In this document: in pieces, positions 5,989 to 12,802 of the stretch
Layout: each line of letters begins with the position of its first letter
How positions within the stretch are numbered: the stretch's first letter is position 1
Assembly: GCA_030593155.1 (NCBI GenBank)
Contig: JAUVHT010000007.1
Coordinates: 1 to 14,595 of the forward strand
Origin: Candidatus Bathyarchaeota archaeon
Lineage (GTDB): Archaea > Thermoproteota > Bathyarchaeia > TCS64
Reading direction: 5' to 3'
DNA length: 14,595 bases
The notes under the pieces: generated by a model
What the model was told of the DNA's origin: nothing
Databases searched by the model: none
What the model saw: the letters and a program-made list of their open reading frames with translations, nothing else
Made by a program: the position numbers and the translations under genes

Positions 5989-6269
5989 CCCCCGTTACGC
6001 CGAGGAACATCCTGAGGCACGAGCTGATCGGACTAGACGTGGACGTTGTACAAAGTTCCAATGACTGTCAAAGCTCCGTCTCCGGGAGAGTCGTGGACGA
6101 GAGCCGCAACACCCTGATGATCAAACAGGGCGAGAAGGTGAAAAGAATCGCAAAACAGGATGCCCTTTTTAAATTTAAATTCCCTGAGGGCTGCGTCGAA
6201 GTGGAAGGATCGACCCTCGTAGGAAGACCCGAGGACCGGGTCAAAAAGAAGAGTAAGCGGAGATGGTGA
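5985..6269 (+). CDS. rnp1: Ribonuclease P protein component 1 (Rpp29/Pop4)
   Basis: Protein subunit of archaeal RNase P, which cuts the 5' leader from precursor tRNAs and partners with Rpp21 to aid substrate recognition. It is 94 aa. The family pattern is clear: TPRNILRHELIGLDVDVV at the N-terminus, then SGRVVDESRNTLMI, a KQDALFKFKF strand (an Sm-like barrel) and a closing GRPEDRVKKKSKRRW. Its place between uL29 and uS17 is conserved in archaea. The ATG overlaps the uL29 stop by 4 nt. Its 3' end overlaps the longer of the two possible uS17 starts. Confidence 0.93.
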   Translation: MTPVTPRNILRHELIGLDVDVVQSSNDCQSSVSGRVVDESRNTLMIKQGEKVKRIAKQDALFKFKFPEGCVEVEGSTLVGRPEDRVKKKSKRRW

Positions 6270-6283
6270 GGCGGAGAGACTTG

Positions 6284-6589
6284 ATGAGTTTCAAACAACC
6301 CGACACCGTGTGCGACGACGTCAACTGCCCATTCCACGGAACTCTAAGCGTCAGAGGGAGGACGATGGAGGGAACGGTGGTGAGCGATCGGATGCAAAAG
6401 TCCGTGGTCGTCAGCATCGAATACACACGGTACTATCCAAAGTACGAGCGGTACGCCCGTATGAACAGCAGGATAACGGCGCACAACCCCCCCTGCATCG
6501 CTGCGAGGAGGGGTGAGAAGGTCAAGATAGCCGAGTGCCGCCCCCTCAGCAAGACCAAGTCGTTTGTAGTGATGGAAAAGGAGTTATAG
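6284..6589 (+). CDS. rps17: Small-subunit ribosomal protein uS17 (S17)
   Basis: OB-fold protein that binds 16S rRNA early in 30S assembly. It shows the archaeal signature CDDVNCPFHGTLSVRGR, then TVVSDRMQKSVVVSIEY, YPKYERY, SRITAHNPPC and AECRPLSKTKSFVV. I chose ATG 6284 (101 aa) because GGTGAGG and GGAG lie just upstream at good spacing and the gene then does not overlap Rpp29. An in-frame ATG at 6263 would add seven residues (MVRRRDL) and overlap Rpp29 by 7 nt; it has no spaced ribosome binding site. Two cysteines in CDDVNC are typical of archaeal uS17. Confidence 0.94.
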   Translation: MSFKQPDTVCDDVNCPFHGTLSVRGRTMEGTVVSDRMQKSVVVSIEYTRYYPKYERYARMNSRITAHNPPCIAARRGEKVKIAECRPLSKTKSFVVMEKEL

Positions 6590-6592
6590 TCA

Positions 6593-7012
6593 ATGTCAAA
6601 GCGGATGAAGCGAAGGATAGGGATGAGGCGCCGCATATCGACGGGCCTCGTCACCGGAAGCATGATCCACTGCGCAGACAACACGGGCGCCCGGAAGCTA
6701 AAGCTCATCCAGGTGGTCGGATACAAAGGCGTCCGCCGCAGGCTTCCCTCGGCCGGAGTCGGCGATCTAATCATCGTCTCGTGCAGGGAGGGGACCCCTG
6801 ATATGAGGCGTCAGCTATTCAACGCGGTAATCATCCGGCAGAGGAAGCCCTACCCAAGGAGGGACGGCACCTGGATCCAGTTCGACGATAACGCCGCGGT
6901 TATCCTTACCCCCGACGGAGAAATGAGGGGGTCGGATGTCAAGGGTCCGGTCGCAAAGGAAGCCGTGGAGCGCTGGCCCCGCCTGAGCTCCATTTCACGG
7001 ATGGTGGTCTAG
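6593..7012 (+). CDS. rpl14: Large-subunit ribosomal protein uL14 (L14)
   Basis: Subunit-interface protein that contacts 16S rRNA and is the docking site of the anti-association factor aIF6. It is 139 aa. It carries a basic archaeal N-terminus (MSKRMKRRIGMRRRIS), then GSMIHCADNTGARKLKLIQV, VGYKG, VGDLIIVSCREGTPDMRRQ, and the segment NAAVILTPDGEMRGSDVKGPVAKEA. GGAG lies about 10 nt before the ATG, which is 3 nt after uS17. The central block gives a firm identification. Confidence 0.97.
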   Translation: MSKRMKRRIGMRRRISTGLVTGSMIHCADNTGARKLKLIQVVGYKGVRRRLPSAGVGDLIIVSCREGTPDMRRQLFNAVIIRQRKPYPRRDGTWIQFDDNAAVILTPDGEMRGSDVKGPVAKEAVERWPRLSSISRMVV

Positions 7013-7013
7013 G

Positions 7014-7403
7014 ATGAAGAAGAGCGGAACCGTTAAACCAGGGAAGAACAGGAAGAGGCGGTTCAACGCCCCGAGCCATATCAGGAGGAAGTTCCTCTCG
7101 GCGCCTCTCTCCCCCTCTTTGAAAAGCGAGTACGGCACTAGGACGATGTCCCTGAGAACCGATGACACCGTGTCCGTGACGAAAGGGGACCACAAAATGT
7201 CGGAGGGTAAAGTCCTCCGGGTCGACATGAAGCGGTATAAGATCTACGTCGATGGGATCACCCGGACGAGGATGGACGGCTCCACGGTGCAGATACCCCT
7301 CCGCCCCGAGAGCGTCATGATAACAAGGTTGAACCTCGATGACAAACAGAGGCGGGCCATGCTGGACCGCCGAGGGTTCGAGGCCAAGAGAGGGAGGAGC
7401 TGA
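7014..7403 (+). CDS. rpl24: Large-subunit ribosomal protein uL24 (L24)
   Basis: KOW-domain protein that starts 50S assembly and sits at the tunnel exit. It is 129 aa. The N-terminus is basic (PGKNRKRRFNAPSHIRRK), with LSAPLSPSLKSEYGTRTMSLR. The KOW segment is DDTVSVTKGDHKMSEGKVLRVDMKRYKIYVDGITR. The C-terminal part reads VQIPLRPESVMITRLNLDD, typical of archaeal and eukaryotic uL24. The ATG is 1 nt after the uL14 stop. Confidence 0.96.
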   Translation: MKKSGTVKPGKNRKRRFNAPSHIRRKFLSAPLSPSLKSEYGTRTMSLRTDDTVSVTKGDHKMSEGKVLRVDMKRYKIYVDGITRTRMDGSTVQIPLRPESVMITRLNLDDKQRRAMLDRRGFEAKRGRS

Positions 7404-7406
7404 AAG

Positions 7407-8141
7407 GTGGGTAAGAAAGGTCCATCGAAGCACCTGAAGCGGGAGATGTCCCCCAAGTTCTGGCCGATTCACCGGAAGGAAAAAGTCTGGGCTGTCAGGT
7501 CAAGCCCGGGAGCCCACCGTGCCAGAGTCTCTACGCCTCTGCTCGTCACCGTCCGGGACTTTCTGGGATTGGCGGAGACGGCGAAAGAGGCCAAGATGAT
7601 CATCAAGCAGGGTAAAGTGTTGGTGGACGGGAAGATTCGGAGGGACGATCGTTTCCCCATCGGCCTGATGGACGTGTTGGAACTGCCGGACGCCGACCAG
7701 CGTTACAGGGTGCTCCCGGAGCATGGCGGCAGGTTCATCCTGCACCCCATATCCGGGGGTGAGGTCGGCTTCAAGCTCTGCCGCATCGTCAATAAAACCA
7801 CCGTGAGGAACGGTACCATCCAGCTCAACTTCCACGACGGGAGGAACATGCTCCTGAAGGAGGGCGGTGAGGCATACGATGTCAACGACATCGTCAAGCT
7901 CACCATCCCAGACCAGGAGATCGCGGACCACATCGCCTTCAAGCCCGGGGTGAGAGTCATCATCACCGGCGGAAGATCCCAGGGGCAGTACGGGATCCTC
8001 ATGGACCTCGGCTCCGAGCCCGGGGTCAAGAGGACCGCAACCATCCGGACCCCCGAGAACGAGGATGTGAGAACCTTGGCGAGCTACGTCTTCGCCGTGG
8101 GAACCGAGACACCCCTCATATCCCTGCCTGGGGGAAACTAA
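7407..8141 (+). CDS. rps4e: Small-subunit ribosomal protein eS4
   Basis: Archaeal/eukaryotic 30S protein. It is 244 aa, the usual archaeal size. It starts MGKKGPSKHLKREMSPKFWPI from a GTG at 7407, with GGAGG upstream at 7393-7397. An S4-like RNA-binding region follows (TVRDFLGLAETAKEAKMIIKQGKVLVDGKIRRD). It continues with the eS4 central domain and a KOW-like end (GVRVIITGGRSQGQYGILMDL). No ATG option lies near the conserved start, so GTG is favoured. uL5 follows after 1 nt. Confidence 0.96.
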   Translation: MGKKGPSKHLKREMSPKFWPIHRKEKVWAVRSSPGAHRARVSTPLLVTVRDFLGLAETAKEAKMIIKQGKVLVDGKIRRDDRFPIGLMDVLELPDADQRYRVLPEHGGRFILHPISGGEVGFKLCRIVNKTTVRNGTIQLNFHDGRNMLLKEGGEAYDVNDIVKLTIPDQEIADHIAFKPGVRVIITGGRSQGQYGILMDLGSEPGVKRTATIRTPENEDVRTLASYVFAVGTETPLISLPGGN

Positions 8142-8142
8142 G

Positions 8143-8973
8143 TTGAAAGAGACTCCGCGGGACACAGAACCGACAATGTCACCCTCATCTGAGGAAAAAA
8201 CGCCGACCGAGGCCGAACCCGCGGTCGAGACGGAGACACCGGAACCCTCGGAGTCGACAGCGCCCTCTCCGGACGTCACAGAGGACTCGGATATCCCCCA
8301 AGATTCACCTCCGGAGACTGAGACTGCCCCTCCAGAAGCGAAGGATGAAACGGATGCCAAAGAGGCAACGACACCTGGCGAAGGTGACGTCGAAAGTCGG
8401 GAAGAGCCGGTACCTGCGGAAGCGGTGGTCCGAACTAGGACTCGGATTCATCGACCTCGTTCCATGAGGGATTTGAAAATCGGTAAGGTCGTAGTGAACA
8501 TCACAACCGGCCAGTCTGGAGAGCCCTTGGAACGAGCCATGACCATCCTGGAGAACCTAACAGGCCAGAGGCCCAGCACCCGTAGGGCAAAACAGACTAT
8601 CCGGACCTGGGGGATAAGACGGTACGAGCCCATCGCCTGCATGGTGACCCTCAGGGGCGAGAAGGCCGAGGAATTCCTAAGACGAACCTTCCCCGCAGTG
8701 GGCAACAGGATCAACCTCCGCAGCTTCGACCGGAACGGTAACTTCGCCTTCGGCATAAGGGAGCACATCGACATCCCGGGCCAGAGGTACGACCCCAACC
8801 TTGGAATCATCGGCATGGACATCATGGCCACGGTGGAGCGTCCCGGATTCAGGGTCGCCCGCAGGAGGAGGGCCAAGTCCAGGGTGGGCCGGAGCCACAG
8901 GGCGACCCGCGAGGAATCAATCGAGTTTATAAAGCAGAGCTTCGGTGTAGAGGTGGGACTTCCCAGTGAGTGA
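8143..8973 (+). CDS. rpl5: Large-subunit ribosomal protein uL5 (L5) with acidic N-terminal extension
   Basis: 5S rRNA-binding protein of the central protuberance. The uL5 core starts near residue 107 ([20 protein letters not shown]). It contains [47 protein letters not shown] and [20 protein letters not shown]. Archaeal uL5 is normally about 170-185 aa; this product is 276. The first 95 residues are Glu/Pro/Thr/Ser-rich with about 29 D/E and 6 basic residues. I use TTG 8143, 1 nt after eS4. ATG 8176 is an alternative, and ATG 8463 (core only) lacks a ribosome binding site and would leave over 300 nt of open frame unexplained. The 3' end overlaps uS14 by 8 nt. Confidence 0.92.
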   Translation: MKETPRDTEPTMSPSSEEKTPTEAEPAVETETPEPSESTAPSPDVTEDSDIPQDSPPETETAPPEAKDETDAKEATTPGEGDVESREEPVPAEAVVRTRTRIHRPRSMRDLKIGKVVVNITTGQSGEPLERAMTILENLTGQRPSTRRAKQTIRTWGIRRYEPIACMVTLRGEKAEEFLRRTFPAVGNRINLRSFDRNGNFAFGIREHIDIPGQRYDPNLGIIGMDIMATVERPGFRVARRRRAKSRVGRSHRATREESIEFIKQSFGVEVGLPSE

Positions 8974-9121
8974 GAAGAAACCGCGGAGCTACGGCAAGGG
9001 CAGCAGGAATTGCCACCGCTGCGGCACCTACGGTGGCCTCATCAGGCGCTACGGCCTCAACATATGCCGGCAGTGCTTCCGGGAAGTAGCCGAGGGGCTT
9101 GGCTTCAAGAAGTATAGGTGA
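8966..9121 (+). CDS. rps14: Small-subunit ribosomal protein uS14 (S14), zinc-binding type
   Basis: Small protein of the 30S head. It is only 51 aa, so easy to miss. Read from GTG 8966 it gives [20 protein letters not shown], then [20 protein letters not shown] and ends [10 protein letters not shown]. Four cysteines in two CxxC pairs (residues 16/19 and 34/37) form the zinc ribbon of C+ type uS14. Length and motifs match archaeal uS14. It starts inside the last 8 nt of uL5 and its stop lies within GGTGAT, the likely ribosome binding site of uS8, so translation is probably coupled on both sides. Confidence 0.96.
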   Translation: MSEKKPRSYGKGSRNCHRCGTYGGLIRRYGLNICRQCFREVAEGLGFKKYR

Positions 9122-9125
9122 TGGC

Positions 9126-9509
9126 ATGGACCCGTTGGTGAACGCTCTCAACACGATCCTGATCCACGAGGAGAGGCACAAGAAGGAGTGCATCATCTGC
9201 CCCGCCTCAAACCTGATCGGCAGGGTGCTCCGCCTCTTCCAGATGAAGGGTTACATAGGAGAGATAGAGTACATCGACGACGGACGCCAGGGCAAGTTCC
9301 GCGTCCAGCTCTTCGGAAGGATCAACGACTGCAAGGCCGTGAAGCCCCGGTTCTCTGTTAAGGCCAAGGGCATCGAAAAGTACGAGAAGCGCTTCCTCCC
9401 GAGCAGGGACCTCGGCACGATGATATTGTCGACGCCGAACGGCATCATGACCCACGTGGAAGCCAAGGAGCAGAACACCGGAGGAAGGGTCCTAGCATAC
9501 GTCTACTAG
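9126..9509 (+). CDS. rps8: Small-subunit ribosomal protein uS8 (S8)
   Basis: 16S rRNA-binding protein central to 30S platform assembly. It is 127 aa. It begins MDPLVNALNTILIHEERHKKE, followed by PASNLIGRVLRLFQMKGYIGEIEYIDDG, FRVQLFGRINDCKAVKPRFSV and LPSRDLGTMILSTPNGIMTHVEAKEQ, ending GGRVLAYVY; all are archaeal uS8 hallmarks. The frame is open nine codons further upstream, but that stretch encodes the end of uS14 in another frame. The conserved MDPL start at 9126 with GGTGAT just before it is clearly the right one. Confidence 0.96.
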   Translation: MDPLVNALNTILIHEERHKKECIICPASNLIGRVLRLFQMKGYIGEIEYIDDGRQGKFRVQLFGRINDCKAVKPRFSVKAKGIEKYEKRFLPSRDLGTMILSTPNGIMTHVEAKEQNTGGRVLAYVY

Positions 9510-9518
9510 GTGAGGTTG

Positions 9519-10052
9519 ATGGCTGCCACTGTTGTACAGAAAACGATCGATATCCCCGATGATGTCACACTGAGCTTGACGGGCAGGAAGGTCACAGTAT
9601 CCGGCGAGAGAGGCCAGGTGATCAAAGACTTTAGCCACACCAGGCTCGACATGGAGCATGAGGACAACACCATCCGGATCTGGGCGGTCAACCCTAGGAA
9701 GAAGGAGGCGTCACTGGTCAACACGATAACCTCTCACGTCAACAATATGATCAAAGGCGTCACTCAGGGCTTCACGTACAAGCTCAAGATCGTGTTCGTC
9801 CACTTCCCCATGACTGTCCGGGTGGAGGGCCAGAGGTTCGTCATCCAGAACTTCATCGGTGAGAGAAAAGACCGGGATGCAAAGATCGTTGGAGACGTGA
9901 AGGTCTCCATCGAGAAGGAGGACGTCGTCATTCAGGGCGTGGACATCGAGGAGGTGGCCCAGACCGCCGCCAACATCCAGCAGGCCTGCAAGATCAAGAA
10001 CAAGGACCTCCGGAAGTTCCTCGACGGCATCTACGTCTACAGCAAGGAGTGA
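9519..10052 (+). CDS. rpl6: Large-subunit ribosomal protein uL6 (L6)
   Basis: Protein near the factor-binding site at the base of the stalk. From ATG 9519 it is 177 aa, normal for archaea. It has the two repeated uL6 domains: IDIPDDVTLSLTGRKVTVSGERG, later NMIKGVTQGFTYKLKIVFVHFPM, then the second domain with NFIGERKDR, VSIEKEDVVIQGVDIE and AANIQQACKIKNKDLRKFLDGIYVYSKE. ATG 9519 is chosen because GGTGAGG (9509-9515) precedes it; a GTG at 9510 would lie within that site. Confidence 0.95.
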   Translation: MAATVVQKTIDIPDDVTLSLTGRKVTVSGERGQVIKDFSHTRLDMEHEDNTIRIWAVNPRKKEASLVNTITSHVNNMIKGVTQGFTYKLKIVFVHFPMTVRVEGQRFVIQNFIGERKDRDAKIVGDVKVSIEKEDVVIQGVDIEEVAQTAANIQQACKIKNKDLRKFLDGIYVYSKE

Positions 10053-10057
10053 AGGGA

Positions 10058-10567
10058 ATGAGCACCGCCACCGAACGGAAGAGGCTGATGAAGCTAAAGA
10101 AGAAAATCTCCAAGAAGAGGCCAAAATTCTCAAAATTCGAGTCTTGGAGGCTGGTCCGGGTGAAGGACTACTGGCGGAAACCCAAGGGCATCGACAACAA
10201 GATGCGGCAGGAGAGGAAGGGCTGGCCTAAATCGGTGAAGATAGGCTATGCATCCCCCAAGGCCGTGCGGGGTCTCCACCCCTCGGGCATGGAAGAGGTC
10301 GCCGTCTACAACGTCGGAGACCTCACGATCGTGGATCCCGAGACCCAGGTAGCAAGGATCGGCGGCTCCGTTGGAGGAAAGAAACGGAGCGCCATCGTCG
10401 CCGAGGCGGGAAGCCTCGGGATCAGGATTTTGAACCCCGGTGAGATCCAGCCAGAAGAGGAAGACGAGGAGTCCGAAGAGGGGCTGGAAGAAGCCGATGG
10501 AGACATCGAAGAGCCTGACCAAGAAGAGCAGCCTGAGGACGAAGAGGAGGAGGAAGACAAGTCATGA
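10058..10567 (+). CDS. rpl32e: Large-subunit ribosomal protein eL32 with acidic C-terminal tail
   Basis: Archaeal/eukaryotic large-subunit protein. From ATG 10058 it is 169 aa. The core contains KRPKFSKFESWRLVRVKDYWRKPKGIDN, KGWPKSVKIGYASPKAVRGLHPSG and ARIGGSVGGKKR, with AGSLGIRILNPGE closing it. From about residue 129 to the end there is a strongly acidic tail, about 26 D/E in 42 residues. ATG 10058 has the site GGAGTGA (10046-10052) at 5-nt spacing; a GTG at 10049 would lie inside that site. The stop overlaps the eL19 ATG by 4 nt. Some archaeal eL32 proteins have extra termini, so size alone is not odd. Confidence 0.95.
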   Translation: MSTATERKRLMKLKKKISKKRPKFSKFESWRLVRVKDYWRKPKGIDNKMRQERKGWPKSVKIGYASPKAVRGLHPSGMEEVAVYNVGDLTIVDPETQVARIGGSVGGKKRSAIVAEAGSLGIRILNPGEIQPEEEDEESEEGLEEADGDIEEPDQEEQPEDEEEEEDKS

Positions 10568-11022
10568 ATCTCAAGAATCAGAGGCGTCTGGCGGCTTCTG
10601 TCCTCAAGGTGGGCGTCAACAGGGTCTGGATCGACCCGGAGGGAGCGGACGAGGTGGAAGCCATCATCACCCGTCAGGAGATCCGGAAACTCATCAACGA
10701 CGGCTTAATCAGAGCCCTCCCCGAGCAGAAAACGAGCCGGGGGAGGACGAGGGCGAGGATGGCCCAGAAGAAGGCGAAGAGGAGAAGGGGGCCGGGCAGG
10801 AGGAAGGGTGCCAGGTACTCCGTCGTGTCCCGGAAGGCTCGCTGGATGAGCAGGATAAGGGCCCAGAGGAAGAGGCTCCGCCGCCTCAGGGAGAGGAGAA
10901 TCATCACGGTCAGCACCTATAGGAACATCTACATGAAGGCAAAGGGCGGAGAGTTCAGGAGCGTAGCAGAGCTGGAGAGGTACATCACGGAGAACAACCT
11001 GAGGAGGCAGACCTTTGGCTAA
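10564..11022 (+). CDS. rpl19e: Large-subunit ribosomal protein eL19
   Basis: Archaeal/eukaryotic large-subunit protein with a globular N-domain and a long basic helix that forms an inter-subunit contact. It is 152 aa. It begins MNLKNQRRLAASVLKVGVNRVWIDPEG. It continues ITRQEIRKLINDGLIRA, then the very basic RGRTRARMAQKKAKRRRGPGRRKGARYS segment (split at residues 58-85) and a helical C-terminus with YRNIYMKAKGGEFRSVAELERYI. The ATG overlaps the eL32 stop (ATGA). The gene also overlaps the uL18 start by 8 nt. Confidence 0.96.
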   Translation: MNLKNQRRLAASVLKVGVNRVWIDPEGADEVEAIITRQEIRKLINDGLIRALPEQKTSRGRTRARMAQKKAKRRRGPGRRKGARYSVVSRKARWMSRIRAQRKRLRRLRERRIITVSTYRNIYMKAKGGEFRSVAELERYITENNLRRQTFG

Positions 11023-11602
11023 AGGGCCGAGGTACAGGGTGGCCTACCGGAGGAGGAGGGAGGCCAAGACCGACTACAAGGCCAGGAGGATACTCGCCAC
11101 ATCAGACAGGCCTAGGTTCGTCGTCCGCTCTTCCAACAAGAATATCTCCATCCAATTGGTGAAATCCAAGATTGTGGGAGACGTCGTCCTGACTCAGGTC
11201 GGCTCCTCAGAACTCGACAAGTACGGTTGGCTCGGAGGGAAGAAGAACACCCCCGCCGCCTACCTGCTGGGGATGTTGGCAGGTAGAAAAGCACTGAACG
11301 TTGGTATAGAAGAGGCGAACTTGGACATCGGATTGGCCAGACCGACTCCGGGGTCCAGGATCTTCGCGGCCGTGAAAGGCGCGCTCGATGCGGGGTTTAA
11401 GGTGCCGTGTGATAGCGACGTCCTCCCAGAAGTCGGAAGGATAGAGGGCAACTCGATCTCAGAATACGCCAAGATGATCGAAGACTCCCTCGAGCACGAA
11501 AGAGTCTTCTCGGGGTACCTCAAGAGGGGCCTGAGGCCCAAGGATCTGCCCGACCATTTCAAGAGCGTGAAGGCGAGGATAGAGGAGGATCAGACGACAT
11601 GA
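11015..11602 (+). CDS. rpl18: Large-subunit ribosomal protein uL18 (L18)
   Basis: 5S rRNA-binding protein that joins uL5 in the central protuberance. It is 195 aa, the long archaeal form. It starts MAKGPRYRVAYRRRREAKTDY with RFVVRSSNKNISIQLV, then LGGKKNTPAAYLLGMLAGRKA, LARPTPGSRIFAAVKGALDAG and the archaeal C-terminal region (FSGYLKRGLRP). The start is TTG at 11015, inside the last codons of eL19; the conserved MAKGP begins exactly there and the next ATG is far downstream. The stop overlaps the uS5 ATG by 4 nt. Confidence 0.96.
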   Translation: MAKGPRYRVAYRRRREAKTDYKARRILATSDRPRFVVRSSNKNISIQLVKSKIVGDVVLTQVGSSELDKYGWLGGKKNTPAAYLLGMLAGRKALNVGIEEANLDIGLARPTPGSRIFAAVKGALDAGFKVPCDSDVLPEVGRIEGNSISEYAKMIEDSLEHERVFSGYLKRGLRPKDLPDHFKSVKARIEEDQTT

Positions 11603-12246
11603 GCGACAGAAGGAGGAGGCCTAGGGCGGATCCCCTTGAGAATTGGGTGCCGAAGACCCAGCTCGGCAGGATGGTCTTTGAGGGGCAGATCTCATCGATA
11701 TTCGAGATATTCGAGGAGGGCTACAGGATCAAGGAGGTCGAGATTATCGACGTCCTCTTACCGGATCTGAGGGACGATGTCCTCGATATAAATCTGGTCC
11801 AGAAGCAGACCGACGCCGGGGAACGCTCCAGTTTCAGGGCTATCGTGGCGGTTGGGAACGAGGACGGCCTCATCGGCCTGGGCCTAGGCAAGGCCCGCAG
11901 GGTCCGGAACGCCATAGAGAAGGGGATCAGGAACGCAAAGCTCAACGTTTATCCCATCAGGCGGGGCTGCGGCAGCTGGGAGTGCGACTGCGGAGAGCCC
12001 CACACCCTACCGTTCAAGGTTAAGGGCAAGAGCGGCAGCGTGGTGATCACCCTCATACCCGGGGCCAAGGGGTTAGGCCTCGTGGCAGGCGATACGGCCA
12101 AGAGGATCCTCGCACTGGCGGGGGTGAAGGACTGCTGGACGAAGTGTATTGGGGCCACGAAGACCACATCCTCGTTCGCCCAAGCGACATTCGATGCGTT
12201 GAAGAACTCGATGAAGTTGATGACCCCCCAGGACTGGGCGATGTAA
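11599..12246 (+). CDS. rps5: Small-subunit ribosomal protein uS5 (S5)
   Basis: 30S protein at the mRNA entry that affects decoding accuracy. It is 215 aa. The archaeal N-terminus has WVPKTQLGRMVFEGQISSI. The double-stranded RNA-binding-like domain reads QKQTDAGERSSFRAIVAVGN and GLIGLGLGKARRVRNAIEKG. The archaeal cysteine-rich motif RRGCGSWECDCGEPH follows (about residues 121-135). The C-terminal domain has GSVVITLIPGAKGLGLVAGD and ATKTTSSFAQATFDALK. The ATG overlaps the uL18 stop. Identification is firm. Confidence 0.97.
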   Translation: MSDRRRRPRADPLENWVPKTQLGRMVFEGQISSIFEIFEEGYRIKEVEIIDVLLPDLRDDVLDINLVQKQTDAGERSSFRAIVAVGNEDGLIGLGLGKARRVRNAIEKGIRNAKLNVYPIRRGCGSWECDCGEPHTLPFKVKGKSGSVVITLIPGAKGLGLVAGDTAKRILALAGVKDCWTKCIGATKTTSSFAQATFDALKNSMKLMTPQDWAM

Positions 12247-12247
12247 A

Positions 12248-12721
12248 ATGGAACGGAAGTGTCTTCTTGCCATCCGCATCCGGGGGGGAGTCAACGCATC
12301 CGTCAGGGTCGCGGACACCCTGAGGATGTTGAGGATGGACAGGAACAACACGTCAACTCTCTTGGACGACAGGCCGGAGTATCTCGGTATGCTTCAGAAG
12401 GCGAAGGACTACATCACTTGGGGTGAGCCCACGACCGAGATGGTCCGCCTCATAATCGAGAAGAGGGGGAGGGCCGAGGGGGACGCCCCCATCGACTCGA
12501 AGGTTTTAGAGGCCCTCGGATACTCTTCTGTGGACGAACTTGCATCCGAGATAATGAGCGGGAAGGCGGAGTTTCACAAGCTGGAGGGCGTGAAGCCGTT
12601 CTTCAGGCTCCATCCACCCAAAAAGGGCTTCAAACGGAGCGTGAAACGCCCCTATAGAAGCAGGGGGGAGCTGGGATACAGGGGAGAATCCATCAACGAA
12701 CTGGCTAAAAGGATGTGCTAA
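12248..12721 (+). CDS. rpl30: Large-subunit ribosomal protein uL30 (L30)
   Basis: Large-subunit protein. It is 157 aa, the long archaeal/eukaryotic form. It begins MERKCLLAIRIRGGVNASVR, then VADTLRMLRMDRNNTSTLLDD and GMLQKAKDYITWGEPT. It continues with a helical insert and ends FFRLHPPKKGFKRSVKRPY, with ESINELAKRMC at the C-terminus, as in the archaeal family. The ATG follows the uS5 stop by 1 nt. An 81-nt gap follows before uL15, where an internal promoter may lie. Confidence 0.96.
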   Translation: MERKCLLAIRIRGGVNASVRVADTLRMLRMDRNNTSTLLDDRPEYLGMLQKAKDYITWGEPTTEMVRLIIEKRGRAEGDAPIDSKVLEALGYSSVDELASEIMSGKAEFHKLEGVKPFFRLHPPKKGFKRSVKRPYRSRGELGYRGESINELAKRMC

Positions 12722-12759
12722 ACGGCTCCGTTCTTTTGATTCTTGATTTTAACAATATG

Positions 12760-12768
12760 TTTTTATTG
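12760..12768 (+). promoter_or_regulatory. Possible internal promoter before uL15-secY
   Basis: TTTTTATTG lies in a short A/T-rich gap between uL30 and uL15. A start about 25 nt downstream would fall near 12789, just at the ribosome binding site GGTGAGG (12792-12798) and about 12-15 nt before the uL15 TTG. A short 12-bp inverted repeat (AACGGCTCCGTT, 12721-12732) followed by TCTTTT sits upstream and may mark an end of the preceding transcript. Both are weak, position-based suggestions. Confidence 0.35.
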
Positions 12769-12802
12769 GGATCGTCCATCATGAATACGGCGGTGAGGAA
12801 AA

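Noticed and set aside
6939..7472. Minus-strand open frame of 177 codons opposite uL14, uL24 and the eS4 start
   Set aside because: It crosses three firmly identified genes, has no family resemblance and no promoter context.
7500..8360. Long open frame on the minus strand (286 codons) opposite eS4 and the uL5 head
   Set aside because: It is antisense to two well-supported genes and its Gly/Ser/Val-rich product mirrors the acidic repeat-like coding strand. No ribosome binding site or family is recognisable. GC-rich codon bias commonly keeps the opposite strand open.
8143..8460. The acidic stretch before the uL5 core as a separate small gene
   Set aside because: It runs into the uL5 core in the same frame with no stop, so a fused N-terminal extension is the simplest reading.
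9099..9125. Upstream extension of uS8 by nine codons
   Set aside because: The segment encodes the end of uS14 in another frame, and the conserved MDPL start with GGTGAT lies at 9126.
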